Origin: Thalassospira sp.
GTDB lineage: Bacteria > Pseudomonadota > Alphaproteobacteria > Rhodospirillales > Thalassospiraceae
Reading direction: 5' to 3'
NCBI RefSeq assembly: GCF_002709775.1
Contig: NZ_PAQR01000035.1
Location: 1 to 46,481 of the forward strand
Length of the DNA stretch: 46,481 bases
Part shown: in pieces, positions 14,125-21,978 of the stretch
Numbering within the stretch: the first letter of the stretch is position 1
How the letters are laid out: every line of letters starts with the position of its first letter
Notes under the pieces: generated by a model
What the model was told of the DNA's origin: nothing
What the model saw: only the letters and a program-made list of their open reading frames with translations
Databases searched by the model: none
Translations under genes and position numbers: made by a program

Positions 14125-15102
14125 ATGCGTAACGTTCTTCTTGCTGCGGTTGCCTCTGCCGCGATGATGCTGCCGGTTGTGGGTCAGGCTGCTGAAAAGC
14201 TGGTTCTTTATACCAGCCAGCCGAACAAGGATGCCCAGACCACTGTTGATGCCTTCATGGCTGCCAATCCGGATGTTGAAGTTGAGTGGGTCCGTGATGG
14301 CACCACCAAAATCATGGCCAAGTTGCGTGCCGAAATCGCTGCTGGCGACCCGCGCCCGGACGTTCTTCTGATTGCCGATACCGTAACGCTTGAAGGTCTC
14401 AAGCAGGAAGGTCAGCTGCAGGCTTACAAGTCTGGCGAAGCAAGTGCCTATGAAGACGGTCTTTATGACGGTGAAGGCTATTACTATTCAACCAAGCTGA
14501 TCACGAGCGGCATCGTTTACAACACCGCCGTCAAGGCCCCGAAATCGTGGAAAGACCTTGCTGATCCGGCGGTGAAAAACCAAATCGCAATGCCAAGCCC
14601 GCTTTATTCCGGTGCGGCCCTTATTCACCTGTCCACCCTGACCGAGAACAAGGATCTTGGCTGGGATTACTATCAGGCCCTGGCTGCCAACGAAGCCCGT
14701 GCCAAGGGTGGCAATGGTGGTACCTTCAAGGCCGTTGCATCGGGTGAAAAGCCTTATGGCGTTGTTGTCGACTTCCTTGCAATTCGTGGCAAGGCCGATG
14801 GATCGCCGGTTGATTTCGTCTTCCCGGAAGAAGGTGTCACCTACGTGACCGAGCCGGTCGCGATCATGAAAGACGCCAAGAACGTTGATGCCGCGCACAA
14901 GTTCGTTGACTTCGTTCTGTCCGAAGCTGGTCAGGAACTGGTTCTTGATATGGGCTACATCCCGGCACGTAACGGCATGGATCTTCCGGCTGGTTTCCCG
15001 GCACGCAGCGACATCAAGCTGATGGACTTCAATCCGGCCATCGCGCTGGAACAGGCCGAAGCCAACAAAGAAAAATTCGCAGACATCTTCGGGGCTGAAT
15101 AA
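14125..15102 (+). CDS. ABC transporter periplasmic substrate-binding protein
   Basis: A 325-aa exported binding protein of the iron(III)/2-aminoethylphosphonate type. I take the ATG at 14125 because AAGGGA then sits at correct spacing; an ATG at 14116 in the same frame overlaps that site. The signal peptide (MRNVLLAAVASAAMMLPVVG) ends near QAA. The mature start EKLVLYTSQPNKDAQ and the DVLLIADTVTLEGLKQEGQL and YYSTKLITSGIVYNT segments are typical of this fold. The C-terminal part has AHKFVDFVLSEAGQ. Family members bind ferric iron, phosphonates, thiamine or organophosphates, and the Tyr cluster for iron is not evident. With the downstream phosphatases and a DeoR regulator, a phosphorylated organic compound is the more likely ligand. 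The stop overlaps the permease start (TAATG). Confidence 0.88.
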   Translation: MRNVLLAAVASAAMMLPVVGQAAEKLVLYTSQPNKDAQTTVDAFMAANPDVEVEWVRDGTTKIMAKLRAEIAAGDPRPDVLLIADTVTLEGLKQEGQLQAYKSGEASAYEDGLYDGEGYYYSTKLITSGIVYNTAVKAPKSWKDLADPAVKNQIAMPSPLYSGAALIHLSTLTENKDLGWDYYQALAANEARAKGGNGGTFKAVASGEKPYGVVVDFLAIRGKADGSPVDFVFPEEGVTYVTEPVAIMKDAKNVDAAHKFVDFVLSEAGQELVLDMGYIPARNGMDLPAGFPARSDIKLMDFNPAIALEQAEANKEKFADIFGAE

Positions 15103-16838
15103 TGCAGGCTACAGGTCGCCTTCGCGGCGTTCTGCCTGGCATAATCGCCAAACCAAATGGCAACCGGTCTTCGGACCGGTTGCTCATCTGGTTGGTGGTG
15201 CCGGTATTTATTATTTCGATTTTGCCGATCCTGCGCCTTGGTTTTGAGGGCGTGATGGTTGGCGGTGTGCCTTCGTTTGATTATTTTCGTGACGTGCTGG
15301 GCAGTTCATCAACCTGGCGGGCCACGGCAAACAGTCTTTATACGGCGGGTCTGGGAACGATTATTTCCCTTCTGATTGGCGGTGCCTTTGCGTTTTTGGT
15401 GGCATTGACCGACATACGCGCCAAAGCCGCACTCGTGTTCTGTTTCATGATCCCGATGATGATCCCGCCACAGATCACAGCCCTTAGCTGGGTGCAATTG
15501 ACCGGACCCAGCAGTGCGCTTTTAAACGCCATTGGCATGGCCCCGCCAATGGGATCCCCCCAACCGCTTTATTCCGCAGAAGGCATTGCCCTTTTGCTGG
15601 GTATTCAGCATGCCTCCATCGTGTTTCTGACGCTTCGCGCCAACTTGCGCATGTTGCCGCGTGAACAGATCGAAGCCGCCCGTCTGGCCGGTGCACGTGG
15701 TGGGCGGTTGTGGTGGCAGATCATTTTGCCGCTGACGAGCCCGGGCCTGATTGCCGGCACAGCCATGGCGTTTGTTACCGCCCTTGGCAATTTTGGCATT
15801 CCCGCGATGCTTGGAATCCCAGCTGGCTATCAGACCCTGCCGACATTGATTTATCAAAAGCTTGCCGGATTTGGTCCGTCGGTTCTGGGCGAGGTTTCCG
15901 TGCTTGCCATGCTGATCGGGGCAATTGCGATTTGCGGTGTGGCACTTCATCACCGCTTGCTGTCCAAACGTGACTATCGCCTGATGGGCATGGTTGGGCG
16001 GCCGCTTGATGTCAAACTCGGTGCGCGCCGAAGCGTGATTGAAACAGCGCTTTGGGCGGTTTTGGTTGCCATTCTCGTCATTCCGCTTCTGGCCCTGTTT
16101 ACAACCGCACTGGTTCCGGCCTTTGGCGTCAAGCTGACCTCCGCCAACGCCACGTTCGAGGCATTCCGTGAGGTCATGTTCGTGCAGCCCTCCACCATTC
16201 GCGCATTCCAGAACAGCTTTGTGTTGTCTATCGGGGCGGCGGTGACGCTTGTTCTGATGTGCTTGCCGCTGGCTTATGTGATGGTCCGCCGTCCATCCAA
16301 CCTGACCAAGCTGATCAACCTCCTGGTCGAGGTGCCCTATGCGCTTCCCGGCGTGGTTCTGGCGATTGCCTGCATCTTGTTGTTCATCCGCATTCCGCTG
16401 ATTGATGTCAGCCTTTATGGGACGCTTGCGATCATTTTTGTCGCGTACTTGGCGCGTTTCCTTGTGATTGCGCTACGCCCGGTAATGAACAGCTTTACCC
16501 AACTTGACCCGGCCCTTGAAGAGGCCGCCCAGGCCTGTGGCGCCGGGCTTTCGCGGCGTTTGCGCGATATTTTGCTGCCGCTGGCAGCCCCCTCGGCGGC
16601 TGCAGGGGCGCTTCTGGTTTTCCTGACCGCCTTTAACGAGCTCACCGTTTCGGCCCTTTTGTGGTCGGCCGGGAACGAGACGTTGGGCGTTTTGATTTTC
16701 AATCTTGATGACAGTGGCGACACCGTTCTGGCCTCGGCCGTGGCGGTTCTGGTCGTTCTTGTGGTGATCGCGCTGATGAGCTGTTTTCAGCTTGCCGCGC
16801 GCCGTTTGCCCAAAGGAGTTGTACCGTGGCAGACATAA
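15102..16838 (+). CDS. ABC transporter permease, fused two-domain (FbpB-like)
   Basis: A 578-aa inner-membrane permease with about 12 hydrophobic segments and two permease modules in one chain. Each has an ATPase-contact EAA loop: the first around IEAARLAGARGGRLWWQIIL and the second around EEAAQACGAGLSRRLRDILL. This fused layout is characteristic of the FbpB/PhnV-U-like importer group and is about the usual length. The ATG at 15102 overlaps the binding-protein stop. The 3' end overlaps the ATPase gene by 13 bases and contains the AAAGGAG that serves the ATPase start. It forms the membrane channel for the adjacent binding protein and ATPase. Confidence 0.92.
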   Translation: MQATGRLRGVLPGIIAKPNGNRSSDRLLIWLVVPVFIISILPILRLGFEGVMVGGVPSFDYFRDVLGSSSTWRATANSLYTAGLGTIISLLIGGAFAFLVALTDIRAKAALVFCFMIPMMIPPQITALSWVQLTGPSSALLNAIGMAPPMGSPQPLYSAEGIALLLGIQHASIVFLTLRANLRMLPREQIEAARLAGARGGRLWWQIILPLTSPGLIAGTAMAFVTALGNFGIPAMLGIPAGYQTLPTLIYQKLAGFGPSVLGEVSVLAMLIGAIAICGVALHHRLLSKRDYRLMGMVGRPLDVKLGARRSVIETALWAVLVAILVIPLLALFTTALVPAFGVKLTSANATFEAFREVMFVQPSTIRAFQNSFVLSIGAAVTLVLMCLPLAYVMVRRPSNLTKLINLLVEVPYALPGVVLAIACILLFIRIPLIDVSLYGTLAIIFVAYLARFLVIALRPVMNSFTQLDPALEEAAQACGAGLSRRLRDILLPLAAPSAAAGALLVFLTAFNELTVSALLWSAGNETLGVLIFNLDDSGDTVLASAVAVLVVLVVIALMSCFQLAARRLPKGVVPWQT

Positions 16839-17908
16839 ATCTTTCGCGCATTACCAAATGCTTTGGCGATTATCGGGCCGTCAATCAGGTCTCGCTTGAT
16901 ATTGCCGATGGTGAATTCGTTGCCCTTCTGGGCCCTTCGGGTTGCGGCAAGACGACGCTTTTGCGGTTGCTTGCCGGGTTCGAAGAACCCGATCACGGTC
17001 AGATTTCACTGGGCGGTCAGATCATGGCAAGCCCGGAAAACGGGATCATGATCAGCCCCGAAGACCGCAATCTCGGCATCGTGTTTCAGTCCTATGCCCT
17101 TTGGCCGCATATGTCGGTTGCGCGCAATGTCGGCTATCCGCTTGAGGTGCGCGGGCTAAACCGGGCTGATCAGGATCGCAAGATTGCCGAGGCCCTCGAT
17201 ATCGTCGCCCTTGGCCCCTATGCCGATCGCAGCCCGTCCGAGCTTTCCGGTGGGCAGCGTCAGCGTGTTGCCCTGGCACGCTGCCTTGTTATGGAGCCGC
17301 GTGCGGTGTTGCTTGATGAGCCGCTGGCGAACCTTGATGTACACCTGCGTGAAACCATGCAGCAGGCGTTTCTGGATTTCCATCGCCGCACCGGCGCGAC
17401 GATGATTTACGTCACCCATGATCAGTCCGAAGCGATGGCGATGGCCGACCGGATTGCGGTGATGGATAAGGGCCATATTCGCCAGATGGCTGCCCCCGAA
17501 ACGCTCTATCGTGAACCCGCCGATCTGATGGTGGCGGGCTTTGTCGGGGCAGGGGCGGTATTGCCGGTACAAGGTGTTACGGTCGGAAGTGACGGAAACT
17601 GCTCCGTCCAGCTGGGCGACAGCAACATTACCGCCCGCATCTGCCCGAAACTGGCCGATGGTATCACCAATGCCAATGCGGGCCTGTGTCTGCGGCCCGA
17701 AGACGTCTGGGTTGCTGATGAAGCGCCCTTGCGCGGTCAGGTCGACGATTGTGTCTATCTTGGTGGGCGGTTCCGCCTGTCGGTCCGGATTGGTGCGGAT
17801 CATACGGTTCCGGTCTATGCCAACCGCCGCGCCCGGATTGGCGAGCAGGTCGGATTGAAAATATCGGACGGCTGGGTGTTTGACCGCATGGCAGGTGAGG
17901 CCGCCTGA
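16826..17908 (+). CDS. ABC transporter ATP-binding protein
   Basis: A 360-aa ATPase starting from GTG at 16826 behind AAAGGAG. Walker A is GPSGCGKTT, the Q loop is in IVFQSYALWPHMSV, the signature is LSGGQRQRVALARCL, Walker B is AVLLDEPLANLD, and the H loop is in MIYVTHDQSEA. The last 110 residues form a TOBE-type regulatory domain, with the LRPEDVW motif usual in sugar, iron and phosphonate importers. It powers the importer formed with the two preceding genes. Its TGA overlaps the ATG of the metallo-hydrolase (TGATG), so that enzyme is tightly coupled to uptake. Confidence 0.94.
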   Translation: MADINLSRITKCFGDYRAVNQVSLDIADGEFVALLGPSGCGKTTLLRLLAGFEEPDHGQISLGGQIMASPENGIMISPEDRNLGIVFQSYALWPHMSVARNVGYPLEVRGLNRADQDRKIAEALDIVALGPYADRSPSELSGGQRQRVALARCLVMEPRAVLLDEPLANLDVHLRETMQQAFLDFHRRTGATMIYVTHDQSEAMAMADRIAVMDKGHIRQMAAPETLYREPADLMVAGFVGAGAVLPVQGVTVGSDGNCSVQLGDSNITARICPKLADGITNANAGLCLRPEDVWVADEAPLRGQVDDCVYLGGRFRLSVRIGADHTVPVYANRRARIGEQVGLKISDGWVFDRMAGEAA

Positions 17909-18996
17909 TGTCAGCCCGTATGCGTGTTCTTTCGGGACTTGGTGAAAAAGGCCCGGCCTGTTTGCGACTGGAATTCTTTAACCGGCGCTGGCTGCTTGAT
18001 TGCGGTGTCGGTCCGGAAAGCGATCAGGGGTTTGATCCGGCGTGGCTCAATAAAGTTAACGCTGTTTTCATTACCCACGACCATATCGACCATATCGGTG
18101 CGGCGGGCGAAATCGTCGATGCCGGTTTGCCGATCTATTGCACCGAAGTCACCGCGCGCTCGCTTCCCAAGGGGGCGAATGTCGTGCCCTTGCCGCCGTT
18201 TGGGGAAATTCAGGTTGATGGCGTCACGGTCACGACCGGGCGCACCGGGCATTCCTTTGGCGGGGTGTGGCTCCATTTCGAACTGGGTGGCGGGGTGCTC
18301 TATTCCGGCGATTTTTGCCAGGAATCGGATTACTTCCTTTATGACGCGCCGCCGGATGCTGCGACCGTGTTGCTTGATGCGTCCTATGGCATGGAACAAC
18401 TGACCCAGCAGGTCCGTATTGATGCCTTGCTCACCACCATGACCAAGCTTGATGGGCAAATCCTGTTTCCCGTCCCGCCAAGTGGCCGGGCGGCGGAAAT
18501 GGCGCTTTTGTTTGAACGCCATGGCCTGACCGACTGGTCAATGGATGATCGATGCTATGGCCAGGTCAAGCAGGTGCTTGATGCCCATGGATCGGATTAC
18601 GTCGCGGGCGATGCCATCCGCCAGTTGCGCGCGCTTAAGGAAAAGGCAAAGCATTTCAATCCCGATGCACGGTTGTTGTTATGTCATGCGCCATGCGCGA
18701 CGTTTGGCAAGGCGCGTGAACTGATTGATCAATGGCAGGATGCCGGTCGGATGGGATCAAGCGCGCATGTGATCTTTACCGGCTTCATGCCGATCGAGGC
18801 CCGCAAGATGGTCGAAAAGGGCCATGCGCATTTCAGGCGCTGGAACGTCCATCCGTTGGCAAGCCACGTGATCGACCTTGCCAATCAGTGCCATGCCATG
18901 CAGGTCGTGCCGCTTTTCACCAGCCGGCCAGAGGATTTTGGACTTGTCGACGGGTTTGACGGGCGGCTACAGCTTGCGGATCGGTTCTATTTGTAA
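17908..18996 (+). CDS. Metallo-beta-lactamase-fold hydrolase, beta-CASP-like
   Basis: A 362-aa metallo-hydrolase. The zinc motif THDHIDHIG is at residues 56-64 (H57, H59, D61, H62), with H115 in GHSFGG and D135 in YSGDFC. The C-terminal half resembles the beta-CASP insertion of RNase J, CPSF and Int9 enzymes: GQILFPVPPSGRAAEMALL, the VIFTGFMPIEARKMVEKG stretch, and a C-terminal histidine in HPLASHVIDL. Beta-CASP enzymes act on nucleic acids, but shorter relatives without a proven role exist. No signal peptide is visible, so it acts in the cytoplasm on imported material. Its place directly after the transporter genes, before two phosphatases, suggests a phosphodiesterase role. That is inference. 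Confidence 0.82.
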   Translation: MSARMRVLSGLGEKGPACLRLEFFNRRWLLDCGVGPESDQGFDPAWLNKVNAVFITHDHIDHIGAAGEIVDAGLPIYCTEVTARSLPKGANVVPLPPFGEIQVDGVTVTTGRTGHSFGGVWLHFELGGGVLYSGDFCQESDYFLYDAPPDAATVLLDASYGMEQLTQQVRIDALLTTMTKLDGQILFPVPPSGRAAEMALLFERHGLTDWSMDDRCYGQVKQVLDAHGSDYVAGDAIRQLRALKEKAKHFNPDARLLLCHAPCATFGKARELIDQWQDAGRMGSSAHVIFTGFMPIEARKMVEKGHAHFRRWNVHPLASHVIDLANQCHAMQVVPLFTSRPEDFGLVDGFDGRLQLADRFYL

Positions 18997-19030
18997 TGCA
19001 TGCGTTGTTTGAAAAGGGTGATGTCCGGTC

Positions 19031-19621
19031 ATGATCTATGCCGCTGAAAAGTTCGATTTTCCCAGCCTGCCGTTTGTTTTCATCCGGCACGGGGAAACCG
19101 ATGCCAACCGGGCGGGTATCATTGCCGGATCAAACGAGCCGCCACTGAATGATACCGGGCGGGCACAGGCGGTTGCGATTGCGCCGCTTATGGCGATGGC
19201 AAAATGGCGGGCGGTTTATGTCAGCCCGCAGGACCGGGCACGGACGACAGCAAATCTGGTGCTGCCCGACTATGATGCCAAGGTGCTGGATGGTCTGCGC
19301 GAACGTCATTGGGGCGATCTGGAAGGTCGCCCGATTGCAGAGCTTTGCCCGCGCTTTGACACCCCGCCAAACGGCGAAGGCTTCGATGCCATGTGCCAGC
19401 GCGTGTCCTTTGCCATGCAACAGGCCTTGGCCCAGGTTAGCGATGAGCTGACAGTGATCGTTGCCCATTCCGGGGTGGCGCGCTGCATTCTTTACATGAC
19501 CGGGTTTGAGGCCGATGGCCCGCGCGTGCCCAACGCCACCCCGATCCTGTTTCGCCCGACCAGGGATGGTTGGGACTATGAAAATTTGACCGAGAATTTG
19601 ATTAAGGAGATTTCTGCGTGA
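19031..19621 (+). CDS. Histidine phosphatase family protein
   Basis: A 196-aa phosphoglycerate-mutase-like phosphatase. The catalytic RHGET is at residues 19-23 (H20 is phosphorylated in the family). Supporting residues appear in SPQDRARTTA, the acid E91 in RERHWGDLEG, and the second histidine H146 in VIVAHSGVARCI. The length fits broad-specificity cytoplasmic phosphatases (CobC/PhoE type). It lies 34 bases after the metallo-hydrolase, and its stop overlaps the next gene's GTG (GTGA). It probably removes phosphate from the imported compound or its breakdown product. Adenosylcobalamin-pathway phosphatase is an alternative family assignment, but no cobalamin genes are nearby. Confidence 0.88.
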   Translation: MIYAAEKFDFPSLPFVFIRHGETDANRAGIIAGSNEPPLNDTGRAQAVAIAPLMAMAKWRAVYVSPQDRARTTANLVLPDYDAKVLDGLRERHWGDLEGRPIAELCPRFDTPPNGEGFDAMCQRVSFAMQQALAQVSDELTVIVAHSGVARCILYMTGFEADGPRVPNATPILFRPTRDGWDYENLTENLIKEISA

Positions 19622-20103
19622 CTGAACCCAAAGCCCGTGATGCGCGTGATGCTGCCAGGGACGCTGTGGTATTTGATATGGATGGCACGCTGGCGCATTT
19701 TGATGCCGATGCTTTGGGGCATCTGGTTCATGGTGTGGAAAAACAGTGGGATGCGTTCTTTGACGCCATGGACCACGCCAAGCCGATTGAAAATATCGAA
19801 CGTCTGCTGCGCATTCTGCATGCCTCGGGCCATGCGATCCTGATCTGTTCAGGCCGCCCGGCGGGTTGGCAGCACCGATCAGAAGCCTGGCTGCGTGCCC
19901 ATGATATCCCGTTTGATGGCATGTATCTGCGCCCGGAAGATGCCGATCACCGCACCGATGAAGAGGTCAAGGAAGACCTGCTGGCCAAGATCATCGAGGA
20001 TGGTTTCAATCCGTGGCTGGTTGTCGATGACCGCAGGCGCGTTGTCGATAAATGGCGTGATATGGGCCTGACCTGTTTGCAGTGTGCGCCCGGTGAATTT
20101 TGA
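19618..20103 (+). CDS. HAD phosphatase resembling polynucleotide kinase 3'-phosphatase domain
   Basis: A 161-aa HAD-superfamily protein starting from GTG at 19618 inside the previous stop. Motif I is FDMDGTL (D20, D22), motif II is ICSGR (S78), the Lys is in EEVKEDLL, and motif IV is VVDDRRRVVDKW (D137, D138). The ending GLTCLQCAPGEF and the overall layout match the phosphatase domain of T4-type polynucleotide kinase (PNKP_C), known to remove 3' phosphates from nucleic acids and nucleotides. No kinase domain is attached. A P-loop kinase-like protein lies nearby at 21246 but in another unit. Last gene of the transporter operon. Confidence 0.82.
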   Translation: MTEPKARDARDAARDAVVFDMDGTLAHFDADALGHLVHGVEKQWDAFFDAMDHAKPIENIERLLRILHASGHAILICSGRPAGWQHRSEAWLRAHDIPFDGMYLRPEDADHRTDEEVKEDLLAKIIEDGFNPWLVVDDRRRVVDKWRDMGLTCLQCAPGEF

Positions 20104-20142
20104 TCGTGATTTTTGAGTGTGAATTTTAATCATCACACAAAT

Positions 20143-20173
20143 AAAAAGATCGGCTTCGCGCCGGTCTTTTTTG
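20143..20173. terminator. Bidirectional intrinsic terminator
   Basis: A-rich arm, stem (GATCGGC with GCCGGTC, one G-T pair), short loop, then a T-rich arm, between the convergent HAD and msrB genes. It works in both directions. Confidence 0.85.
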
Positions 20174-20178
20174 TCTGA

Positions 20179-20619
20179 TTAATCGAACAGGTGGCGATAA
20201 TCGCCATACCCCTCGGCATCCAGATCCTCAATCGGGACGAAGCGGAGTGATGCGGAATTGATGCAGTAACGCAAACCGCCGCGATCCTGTGGGCCATCGG
20301 GGAAGACATGGCCCAGATGGCTGTCACCGTGTTTGGAACGGACTTCGATCCGGCGCATGCCGTGCGTGTTGTCTTCTTTGGCGACGATATGTTCGGACTG
20401 AACCGGCTTTACAAAGCTTGGCCAGCCGCAGCCGCTGTCGAACTTGTCGCGCGATGTAAAAAGCGGCTCGCCCGAGACAATATCAACATAAAGCCCGTCT
20501 TCCTTGTGATCCCAGAAATCATTGCGAAACGGCGGTTCGGTGCCGCTTTCCTGGGTCACATGATACTGTTCGGGCGACAGGTCGCGGATGGCATCGGGAT
20601 CTTTGTGATACTTGCTCAT
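20179..20619 (-). CDS. msrB: Peptide-methionine (R)-S-oxide reductase
   Basis: A 146-aa MsrB that reduces methionine-R-sulfoxide in oxidised proteins. The family blocks are [10 protein letters not shown] (residues 60-69, resolving Cys64) and [14 protein letters not shown] with catalytic Cys119, plus the [14 protein letters not shown] loop. The two CxxC pairs that bind structural zinc in many MsrB proteins are absent, so this is the zinc-free form. No signal peptide is seen, so it is cytoplasmic. It is a single gene, convergent with the transporter operon and separated from it by the bidirectional terminator. Confidence 0.95.
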   Translation of the reverse strand: MSKYHKDPDAIRDLSPEQYHVTQESGTEPPFRNDFWDHKEDGLYVDIVSGEPLFTSRDKFDSGCGWPSFVKPVQSEHIVAKEDNTHGMRRIEVRSKHGDSHLGHVFPDGPQDRGGLRYCINSASLRFVPIEDLDAEGYGDYRHLFD

Positions 20620-20757
20620 ATTTCGTCACTTCGCCTTTCTGGGCCTTTTGGGGCCTTTTTGATTTTCGGGCCGGTGGTTCTTTGTTCCCAAAGATGGTCG
20701 GATTATCGCACTTGTCCAGTAGCTTCACGTTGAAGTGAGTTTGGCATGTGTCGTTGA

Positions 20758-21234
20758 TTACCCCTGACACCAGGGGCGTCGTTTGGTTTTGCCATCATAG
20801 GGGCGGGCAAGGCCGTTCGCGATCAGCTCAAGATCAAGCGGGCTGCCATCAATCCTGACCGACGCCACCACACGCCCGCCATATCGGCCCCATTCCGGTT
20901 CGCAGAATTGCACGGATGTCGCGGCCTTCAGGCGTTGGCGGGCATAGTCGCGGGCCCTTTGGGCGAGTTGCTTTTCGCTTTCGCATTTGCCGCGCACTTC
21001 GGGCGTATCGACCCCGCGTACGCGCACCGACATATTGGCGATTTCTTCGGGCAGGCCCGGAATGGCGACATAGATGGTGTCGCCGTCATAGGCATAATTG
21101 CCACGATATTCACGCAGCGGCCAGTCATAGCAGGCAGCAACCGCCGGAAGGCTTGCAAGCATTGTCACGGCTGCCGTGCATGCCATGAGGGCACGTTTGG
21201 CAAATCGGGATGTGGGGTGGTTCGACGTCATCAT
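20758..21234 (-). CDS. Secreted thermonuclease (SNase)-like protein
   Basis: A 158-aa protein with a Sec signal peptide (residues about 12-34, cleavage near AVAA). A staphylococcal-nuclease fold follows. Calcium and active-site positions appear to be kept: the acidic YDGDTI at 49-54, R71 and E79 in RVRGVDTPE (equivalent to Arg35 and Glu43 of SNase), and R121 in GRYGGRVVA (Arg87 equivalent). Four or more Cys suggest disulfides in the periplasm. It is likely a periplasmic or extracellular DNA/RNA nuclease. The start could be the first or second ATG (21234 or 21231). It ends 12 bases from the P-loop gene upstream, so the two are probably co-transcribed. Confidence 0.85.
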   Translation of the reverse strand: MMTSNHPTSRFAKRALMACTAAVTMLASLPAVAACYDWPLREYRGNYAYDGDTIYVAIPGLPEEIANMSVRVRGVDTPEVRGKCESEKQLAQRARDYARQRLKAATSVQFCEPEWGRYGGRVVASVRIDGSPLDLELIANGLARPYDGKTKRRPWCQG

Positions 21235-21245
21235 GGGGCTGTTTC

Positions 21246-21800
21246 TTAGAGTTTGAGGCGGGCAAGGATCTGGGCAGCGCGCTGTTCGACCGGGCCTTTG
21301 CGAATTTCGACGAGTTCATAGCCGCATTCATGATAGGTCCGGCACAGCACGACATATGTTCTGACGGCCTCGGAAAAGCTTTGTGTTCGCGCAGCATCGG
21401 TTTTGTAGATTTCCGACCAGGGCGGCAGGACAAATGCCACCCGGTGATAGCGATAAGTCTTGATCGCACGCATCAGATCAGGGTTTTCCGGAAGGCCGCT
21501 AAGCCGTCGATGGGCAAGCGTATCGGGCAGGCCGCGATCACAGAAAACCGTGCGCGGATGGTTTTGAATGCTGTCCTGCCAGGCGCGAATGGATCGGCGA
21601 TACATCAGACCGGCATAGGCATCATTATCATCCCAAGGCAGGGCGGTGCCGCCACGTTCAATCTGTTCTTCGATGATGGCACGCGCCACCTCGGGGCTGG
21701 TGTCAAAGCCCCGGTCATCAAGATGATTGATCAATGTGGTCTTGCCCGTACCGGGACCGCCGGTCAGGACAACAAGGTTGGACGTTATTGGTGTTTGCAT
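21246..21800 (-). CDS. P-loop AAA-type ATPase/kinase-like protein
   Basis: A 184-aa nucleotide-binding protein of the AAA_28/NadR-like group. Walker A is GGPGTGKTT (residues 14-22), an Asp/Glu-rich switch follows (FDTSPEVARAIIEEQ), and the Walker B-like VFCDRGLPDT and a lid region with several Arg (YRYHRVAFVLPPW) are present. Members are small kinases or NTPases of unclear substrate. I choose ATG at 21800 preceded by GGAG at slightly long spacing; GTG at 21824 is the alternative but has no ribosome site. It precedes the secreted nuclease gene by 11 bases on the same strand. A link with the nucleic-acid-type hydrolases at 17908-20103 is possible but not shown. Confidence 0.75.
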   Translation of the reverse strand: MQTPITSNLVVLTGGPGTGKTTLINHLDDRGFDTSPEVARAIIEEQIERGGTALPWDDNDAYAGLMYRRSIRAWQDSIQNHPRTVFCDRGLPDTLAHRRLSGLPENPDLMRAIKTYRYHRVAFVLPPWSEIYKTDAARTQSFSEAVRTYVVLCRTYHECGYELVEIRKGPVEQRAAQILARLKL

Positions 21801-21978
21801 TCGTGTTCGTGTCTCCGCAAGCACGCCGTTCTGGTCGGGCTTTGCGGCAAGGGGATGGCAATATTGTTGTTGGTTTTGGGTATTGCGCCGTTAGCGCAAG
21901 ACCGGCTTTTTACCGGCTTGGTCTGGCAAGTCAACGGCAAAGAAAAGGTGCGGGTGGGTAAGGGTGCCGGGCGCGTGT

